Below, in pieces: positions 58,231-64,000 of a DNA stretch of 64,000 nt (its first letter is position 1; every line of letters begins with the position of its first letter). Under the pieces are notes generated by a model. That model was not told the origin of the DNA. It saw nothing but the letters and a program-made list of their open reading frames with translations, and ran no database searches. Made by a program: the position numbers and the translations under genes. This DNA is from Harmonia axyridis (lineage: Eukaryota > Arthropoda > Insecta > Coleoptera > Coccinellidae): the NCBI RefSeq assembly GCF_914767665.1, contig NC_059504.1:4714501-4778500 (forward strand), written 5' to 3'.

Positions 58231-60517
58231 TCGACTACAGGTAGAAAGGATAAAAAAATTGTAATCAGGAAAAGCATAATTTGAATTAGAAACACTCAAT
58301 TGAATTAAACGATCTACACTGTGGAATGAATCATCAGCTACAAACTGTTTTCGATTAATTGTGAAGTTTCTTAATTGAAACTTTGTAGTAGAAACCAAAA
58401 GCATTAACGATTCCAGGTAGTTTGTGATAAAAATAAAATATCGTTAAATTCACAATGGTTTTTGATTTGGCTACAGCATAAGATTCTATAGTTATAATTA
58501 CCTATTAAATTCTATTACTGATTCGCTTATGACTAGAGAACCTCTTCGAAGCACAAAGGATTTTATGACGAAAATAACATAAACCACAAAACGCAAATAA
58601 GATAGGGAAAAAGAAGAGTGTCTCATTTTTTGACACACCGGAAATATCTTTCATATTACTGGAAAGATTTTAATAGCCCAACATGTTCCCTATGACTTGA
58701 CTATTTATATAGTTTCTCGAAATGTGAATGATGACTGATTTGAATAAACTTCCTTCGTTGGTAAAAAAAATCGACACTTTAAAAGTTTACCCAAGTCCTG
58801 AATTTATACAGGGGGAACATTAAAATTCGTACACGGTACTCTTCAAAACCTGGCTGCAGGGGAAGTAAGATCCGTATCTGAAGTAGCTGCGGACCTTTTG
58901 CACTTTGATGTTCTGAATACAAAAGTACAGCTGCTGTTTTATCGGAATCATCTTGTCTGTTCAACAAATGTCAAAGGACAACTTCAGGATGAAATGGAAA
59001 GTGTACATTAAATACTTCAACTGATATTATTTGTCTGATCAATATTGTGTCGATTACAATTGAGAGATACTTGGAGTCACTCAGGATTCTGTTCAGGGAT
59101 CAAGAGGATGAATTAAGATGCATTGGCTAAATGGTGAAATTGTGGATTTATATTAAAAAAGCTTCTGATGCTCCTCAATTAATTTCGTGACCTAAAATGC
59201 ATCGAAAAAATCAAATTCGCCAATATGATTCATGCAGTTCGCCAACATATCGATCCAAAACCGCTATTATAAGAAACTGGATTCTGTACCATGCCAATAT
59301 TAGAAATTACACGTACATATAGAGGGTGAAAAATCTCATCTTGGGTTATGTTATGACCAACAGTCAATACAGGTCACAATATTATGTTTGCATGAGGGCT
59401 AGTCTCCTCAATTCCACCCAAGGGATAGTCTACCCCCTCAGTTATATTGCACTCATAAAATTCTGTTTTGTATTGTATATTTCCGATTTCACATTCGGAA
59501 GTTTACTACACAAATATTTCATGCTGTATTATTCGGGATTTTATGAAATCTGGGAGTGTATTCGATATTTGTGAGACTATTTTATTGTATTTGAATTTAT
59601 TACTTCAGTTTGAAACATTTTTTCCTCAAAGTGAAGGGATGGAGAAGGATAGAAATATTGAAAAATGAAGAAACGGAGACTAAATGACTTATGCCCATTA
59701 TAACCCATAATAAATGATGTTGCAAACAGAAAACTAATAGACTCCATGACATGAATGAAGAGAGACAAGCCGTTCGAAACGGAGTATATTAAAAATGACG
59801 TTACCGAACTGGTGCCAAGTCTTCTTTTATAAAATATCGTTTTGCAGAAACGCAACCTGTCATATTGTTGAAGTTGAATAAGAGGCAGAAGACTTGTAAA
59901 TCGCCCCATTTTTTAGGTTAATGAGGTGTAGATGATCGCTTGCTACGCCAGACACCCGATCTAAATTATAAATAAGGCTGTGACAGTTTGTTGGACAAAT
60001 GAGCACCTCTGACAGAAATGACAGCACGACCGTTGCAGACAATGACAGAAATTTACATTCTACAATCGGCCTTTGTTTCGGTCGAATCAAAGAGGGTCTC
60101 CTTTCATTTCATAATGGTATTTTGTCATTCAATTCTTCGAGGGAAAAGATCTTCAAGCACATTTACATTCACCATTCAATAAAACTTAAGAATATTAAAA
60201 AATATTTTTGGATTGTCTCTTGGAATTTTATTTCTTTTTGATTTGACTATATTTGGGACGCTAAATCTGTATATGGAATCCGTTTTTCTCTATCAGATTT
60301 ATTCTTTTAGATACATGAACTTTTCTACCAATGTGGGTTTCATTCAGTATATTCATTTATGAGAGTTCTGAAATTATTATATATTCATTAATATAGGTAC
60401 AATGGTTTTATTGTCAGTCTGTAAATGAGTAAATTCCAGGAATATCTATAAAAAGTGGAACCATTGCCTATAAGGTACCTGAACTGACCCTTTTTATCCT
60501 CTAACTTAGGAAAGTGA
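58231..60517. other. no recognisable gene
   Basis: Several frames of 60-110 codons (e.g. 59577-59909 minus, 59999-60241 plus) overlap on both strands without motifs. 58790-59060 is slightly GC-richer. Nothing supported. Confidence 0.35.
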
Positions 60518-61039
60518 GAGAAAAAAATCATACTTCCTCCGTTACATATAAAGTTGGACTTACTGAAGCAATTTGTAAAGGCTCTTGATAAAAATGAATC
60601 ATGTTTTGCATATATAGGGGTAAAAATGCATCAGTTGAGCACAGAAAAACTCAAAGCAGGGATATTTGACGGCTCACAAATAAGACAATTAATTGAGGAT
60701 CCTGCCTTCATAAATTCAATGAATCAAGTTGAACGAGAAGCTGGGACATCATTTGTTGCAGTTGTAGAAAATTTTCTAGGCAAACATGAAGCTCAAAACT
60801 ATGTTGAAATGGTTAACAAGATGCTTAATAGTTTCAAATCCTCAGGGTGCAATATGAGTTCTAAAATACTCAATTTGCACAGCCACTTAGACCGTTTTCC
60901 AGAAAATTTAGGAGACATGAGTGAGGAACAAAGTGAAAGATTTCACCAAGATATTAAAGTTATGGAAGACCGCTACCAAGAAAGATGGGACATGCACATG
61001 ATGGCAGATTACTGCTGGAGTTTGAAAGGGACTATTTAA
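60518..61039 (+). pseudogene. 5'-truncated member of a multicopy arthropod protein family, function unknown
   Basis: The frame is open from 60518 (after an in-frame TGA at 60515) to a stop at 61039, 173 residues. It reads ILPPLHIKLDLLKQFVKALD at the start and GIFDGSQIRQLIEDPAF in the middle. It ends LDRFPENLGDMSEEQ, FHQDIKVMEDRYQ and MMADYCWSLKG. I recognise this HLxxFPENLGxxSEEQxERFHQD block from large families of uncharacterised proteins in arthropods and cnidarians, usually multicopy and thought to travel with mobile elements. The full protein is several times longer. No in-frame ATG precedes residue 37. An AATAAA-like signal (AAAATAAAAAT) follows at about 61158. No frame breaks remain, so loss of the 5' part was recent, or upstream exons are unseen. 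Confidence 0.55.
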
Positions 61040-61427
61040 AAAACATTCAAGAATGTCGCGGAAAAGAAGCTTTTGAAGTTTTGAGTGACTATTTGATTTC
61101 TTCGTTTTTTTTCTTGTTTGTATGAATGACCTAATATTGTATTTTGTATAACTAAAATAAAAATTTCTTATCTACTTTTGTTTACTACACTTACCGGTTT
61201 GAGTTGAAATAGTGTGACTCTGAAATTGTAAATCTTGAAAATTTGAGCTCCTAGGTAAAAATGAATACGTTATTTGAATTCAGGACATCAAATTGATATA
61301 GTAACAGCTGTTCCCCTGTGATAGTTTACTGCTACTTGAATTTTCGTATCCTCTGCTGATTTTTTATAATTTCTTAGCAAACCATTAATTTTCTGTGCTT
61401 TTACTAAATATAATTTTTTTGTTTCAG
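61040..61427. other. no recognisable gene
   Basis: 3' flank of the truncated gene with a possible poly(A) signal, then a long pyrimidine tract before the exon candidate at 61428. Confidence 0.4.
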
Positions 61428-61473
61428 GTAAGCCCACTTAACCAACGCACGTTCTAGCTAACAATGTCAACTG
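61428..61473 (+). CDS. candidate small exon with start codon (MST...)
   Basis: TTTTTTTGTTTCAG is a strong acceptor. The 46-nt segment holds AACAATG at 61464, a good start context, and encodes M-S-T plus one nucleotide before CAACTG|GTGAGTT, a good donor. The rest would be 5' UTR. Short phase-1 first coding exons like this are common, but chance is not excluded and no downstream exon was found. Confidence 0.3.
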
Positions 61474-62099
61474 GTGAGTTAAGTTTCACCCACTCGAAAG
61501 TGTTTTTTTTTATTTCCTGAACTATTTGTGTCCCAGTTTACGTCGTAAACAATAAGAGCAATAATTGGAAAACCTTCAACGTATAATAGCCGGTTATATG
61601 GTTTTTAAATCCTCCTAGATCTATCGGCTGAATAGTAAATGATACGAATCAGTGGAACGAGTTCATTGTTGCCAACGAAAATAGACTTGGCATGTCTGAT
61701 ATGTCACGACAACGTTGGGATTTTTGGCGTCAAATTCCGTATTTCCTTGTTGTTCGATGATTGAGAGGAATTTGTGACAATTAAAAAGAAAATCTACAAA
61801 AATATTCTATAGTTTTCACTTTCGCAATGTTGCCAACTGTACGACCGATATATGATATCATATGAGTATTAGGTATATTCGTGGTTTGTGCACTTTGTTT
61901 TATTATTTTTTCAATGTTTTTGTAGCCTGACTCTTCTCTATGTCTCTCTGAGACCTTTCAGAATAATTATTGCTTTTTTTATGCACTTTTTATACAATCA
62001 CAAAATTTCTCAAATTAACGAAACCACTGAAACTGATAGTGATGCTGTAATGAATTCATTACTGTAATGAATTCATTACAGCACTGTTTTTAGTAGGTA
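61474..62099. other. no gene; repeat with inverted AATGAATTCATT motifs at 62041-62099
   Basis: CTGTAATGAATTCATTACTG followed by TAATGAATTCATTACAGC is the counterpart of 19463-19500 and is split by the mariner that follows. Confidence 0.45.
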
Positions 62100-62996
62100 A
62101 AGGGTGTTTGTTTTCGAGGTATATAACTTTAAGTTGACATTACTGTTCAATATGGCGACCGATTCAATAGCTGTCAAGTGATTTATTCTCAGTTTGGTTT
62201 GGCAATTCATCATGAATAGACAAACGATCATCAAGTAAGGCGTACATTCGTCGAATGGGCTTAAAATGAGATTGCCGTTGTTCCCGATTTTCATAAGCGA
62301 ATTTTGCTTAGCGATGAAGCGCACTTCTGGTTGAATGTCTACGTCAACAAACAAAAATCCCGCATTTGGAGTGAAGAATATCCTCAAGTGTATGTCGAAA
62401 CACCGTTACATCCAGATAAACTGACTGTTTGGTGCGCTTTATGGGCTGGTGGAATCATTGGTCCGTACTTCTTCAAAAACGATGATGGCCAGAACGTTAC
62501 AGTCAATGGTGATCGGTGAATTGAACAACCATGATGTCCAGGAGCTGTGGTTCCAACAAGACGGCGCAACATGTCACACAGCTCGTGCCACAATGGATTT
62601 ATTGAAAGACACGTTTGGTGACCGCCCAATTTCACGTTTTGGACCTGTGAATTGACCTCCAAGATCTTGTGATTTAACACCGCTAGACTACTTTCTGTGG
62701 GGCTATGTAAAGTCATTGGTCTATGCGGATAAGCCACAAACCCTTGCCCATTTGGAAGACAACGTTCGCCGGGTTATTGCCGATATACGGCCACAAATGT
62801 TGGAAAAAGTCATAGAAAATTGGACGTCCAGATTGGACTACATCCGAGCCAACCGTGGCGGTCATATGCCAGAAATCATAGTTAAAATGTAATGCCACAA
62901 GATTATCTTGCGGATGAATAAAATTCATGTCAATCGAATAATACATCGTTGTTTCATTCCAATTTAAAGTTTTATAGCTCTAAAAAAAACATCCTT
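62100..62996 (+). mobile_element. DD41D mariner, defective copy 5 (different deletions)
   Basis: TA-flanked. The ends AAGGGTGTTTGTTTTCGAGG and (complement) AAAGGATGTTTTTTTTAGAG are terminal repeats. At 897 bp it lacks different internal parts from copies 1, 2 and 4. It sits inside a copy of the 19287-19534 repeat; the target halves rejoin at TA. Confidence 0.88.
62212..62892 (+). pseudogene. mariner DD41D transposase with two internal deletions
   Basis: After MNRQT the sequence jumps to RRTFVEWA-stop-NEIAVVPDF, then HKRILLSDEAHFWLN. It therefore keeps the segment before the first Asp that copies 1, 2 and 4 lost. A second deletion removes about 12 codons after NVTVNGDR, and TGG-to-TGA creates a stop in GPVNWPP. 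Asp blocks two and three are still readable (WFQQDGATCHTA; DLTPLDYFLWG). Confidence 0.8.
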
Positions 62997-63587
62997 TACT
63001 ATAATGAATTCATCACGATATTGAAATAGAGAAAACTATAATACCCAGTTTTAGACCCGCACGATACAGTCACAGAAGCTAATGAAATTCTAATTATCGC
63101 GAAAATCGCATTTCGAAATGATATTTCGCAGAGAAGAGATGGAAGAGATTGATATAAAGCCTTTAATGAATTCAATTTCAATTCGGCAGCGCGTTATATC
63201 GAGCTGATATAAATTCATCGGACTGCTAGGGGGGGCGAACGATTCGAATCAAATGATGAAAATTATAGGGAATGGAGGGATATGAATTTATTCGATTCCG
63301 ACATGATTAAATTCTTCTCTAATTTCCTGGAAATCTTTATGGACCCTTTTCGACTTGTAAAATTTTCCTTTCGATTACGATTTATCTGATTGCGATGCCG
63401 ACTATTCGAGTCCTAAGAAATGGAATCGACTGAATTGAGGAGAAGGCAGATTCTATTCGTATTTCGGTATATCCGCGTAGGAATCAAGATGGATAACTCA
63501 AAAATTTATCAGCGTTTTGCCGTCCCAACGTTGTATTGTTTGTTTACGCGAGGACTGAATTGAACGAAAGTCACAATTTTTGAAGTA
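62997..63587. other. no recognisable gene
   Basis: The start (to about 63035) is the right half of the interrupted repeat; the remainder is unique-looking. Confidence 0.4.
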
Positions 63588-63794
63588 AAGGGTGTTTTTT
63601 TAGAGCTATAGAACTTCAAATTGCAATAAAACAACGATGGATTATTCGATTGACATGAATTTTATTTATCCCATTTATATTCAAAATGTAATGCCACAAG
63701 ATTATCTTGCGGAAAAATAAAATTCCTGTCAATCGAATAATTCATCGTTGTTTTATTGCAATTTAAAGTTCTATAGCTCTAAAAAAACACCCTT
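63588..63794. mobile_element. 207-bp fold-back derivative of the DD41D mariner
   Basis: TA-flanked. Both halves come from the mariner 3' end. The left arm AAGGGTGTTTTTTTAGAGCT ... GACATGAATTTTATTTATCC (about 82 bp) and its inverted counterpart are on either side. The right side continues 40 bp further into the transposase stop region (AAAATGTAATGCCACAAGAT). No coding capacity. Confidence 0.88.
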
Positions 63795-64000
63795 TAGAAG
63801 AACACCAGTTTGGTGACTTATCATTGGAAATAATCCAATCAAATATTGATTAAAAACCTCAAAAGAGCCCCAAAAAAGCTCTCTTGAGCAATTCCGTAAG
63901 TGCTGATAAAAATCAAATATGAATTCAACCAAACTGATAATTTTCAAACTGGACGCACGTCCCCTTTCCTTGCATTCTCAGTGCTTGAAGCCGATTACGA

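Noticed and set aside
1..64000. Prokaryotic or phage-like system, CRISPR array, operon
   Set aside because: No ribosome-binding sites with adjacent genes, no regularly spaced repeats with unique spacers; all coding traces are eukaryotic transposons or intron-bounded exons.

Overview
This window looks like AT-rich nuclear DNA from an insect. It has spliceosomal-type exon borders, no operons and no dense coding. The repeat load is typical of arthropods: several mariner lineages, hAT relatives, Tc1-type fold-back elements, non-LTR retrotransposon tails and a tRNA-Lys-primed LTR fragment. The order cannot be fixed from the sequence; Coleoptera is a guess. No intact multi-exon gene, rRNA, CRISPR array or complete functional tRNA is visible.

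The best host-gene signal is at about 25.2-25.8 kb on the plus strand. A GC-rich promoter-like block with a GC box leads to a first coding exon (25710-25797). Its product starts with the RRKQxxPxx(I/V) motif of FOG/SALL/BCL11-type zinc-finger corepressor-binding factors, and the exon ends in a perfect GTAAGT donor. No zinc-finger exon follows, so much of 25.8-64 kb may be a long first intron. Several repeat-free, GC-elevated blocks there (32.3-33.0, 34.4-35.1, 37.1-37.6, 46.0-46.5 and 56.5-56.9 kb) are candidate regulatory DNA. Two weaker exon candidates lie at 15131-15287 (minus) and 61428-61473 (plus).

Everything else recognisable is mobile or repeat DNA. (1) A DD41D (rosa-like) mariner family is present as five transposase-bearing defective copies at 5.3, 44.8, 48.8, 55.3 and 62.1 kb. 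Three share one internal deletion. A sixth 207-bp copy at 63.6 kb is a fold-back of two 3' ends. (2) DD34D and other mariner remnants lie at 3.6, 12.5, 20.6, 38.3, 50.5 and 52.2 kb. (3) A hAT family with CTTGA-rich ends and a C-terminal dimerisation-domain remnant occurs at 12.8, 20.9 and 22.6 kb, with end fragments at 46.6 and 48.6 kb. (4) A roughly 0.55-kb MITE family (ends CATAGAGTAATAAACATAG) has complete or partial copies at 1.9, 4.0, 30.1, 31.7, 32.2, 42.2 and 47.3 kb. Two of them are fused to the same LTR terminus plus primer-binding site. (5) A 918-bp Tc1-type fold-back element lies at 15.5 kb. (6) Non-LTR retrotransposon 3' ends lie at 1-918 and 37.7-38.2 kb, and a reverse-transcriptase relic lies at 40.4-41.2 kb.

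Tandem structures are an approximately 890-bp repeat (9.87-12.17 kb), a GATC-rich minisatellite with a higher-order period near 540 bp (57.1-58.2 kb), and a head-to-head palindromic repeat (53.8-54.6 kb). A truncated member of a multicopy arthropod protein family of unknown function lies at 60.5-61.0 kb. All family calls come from reading motifs; no database search was possible.
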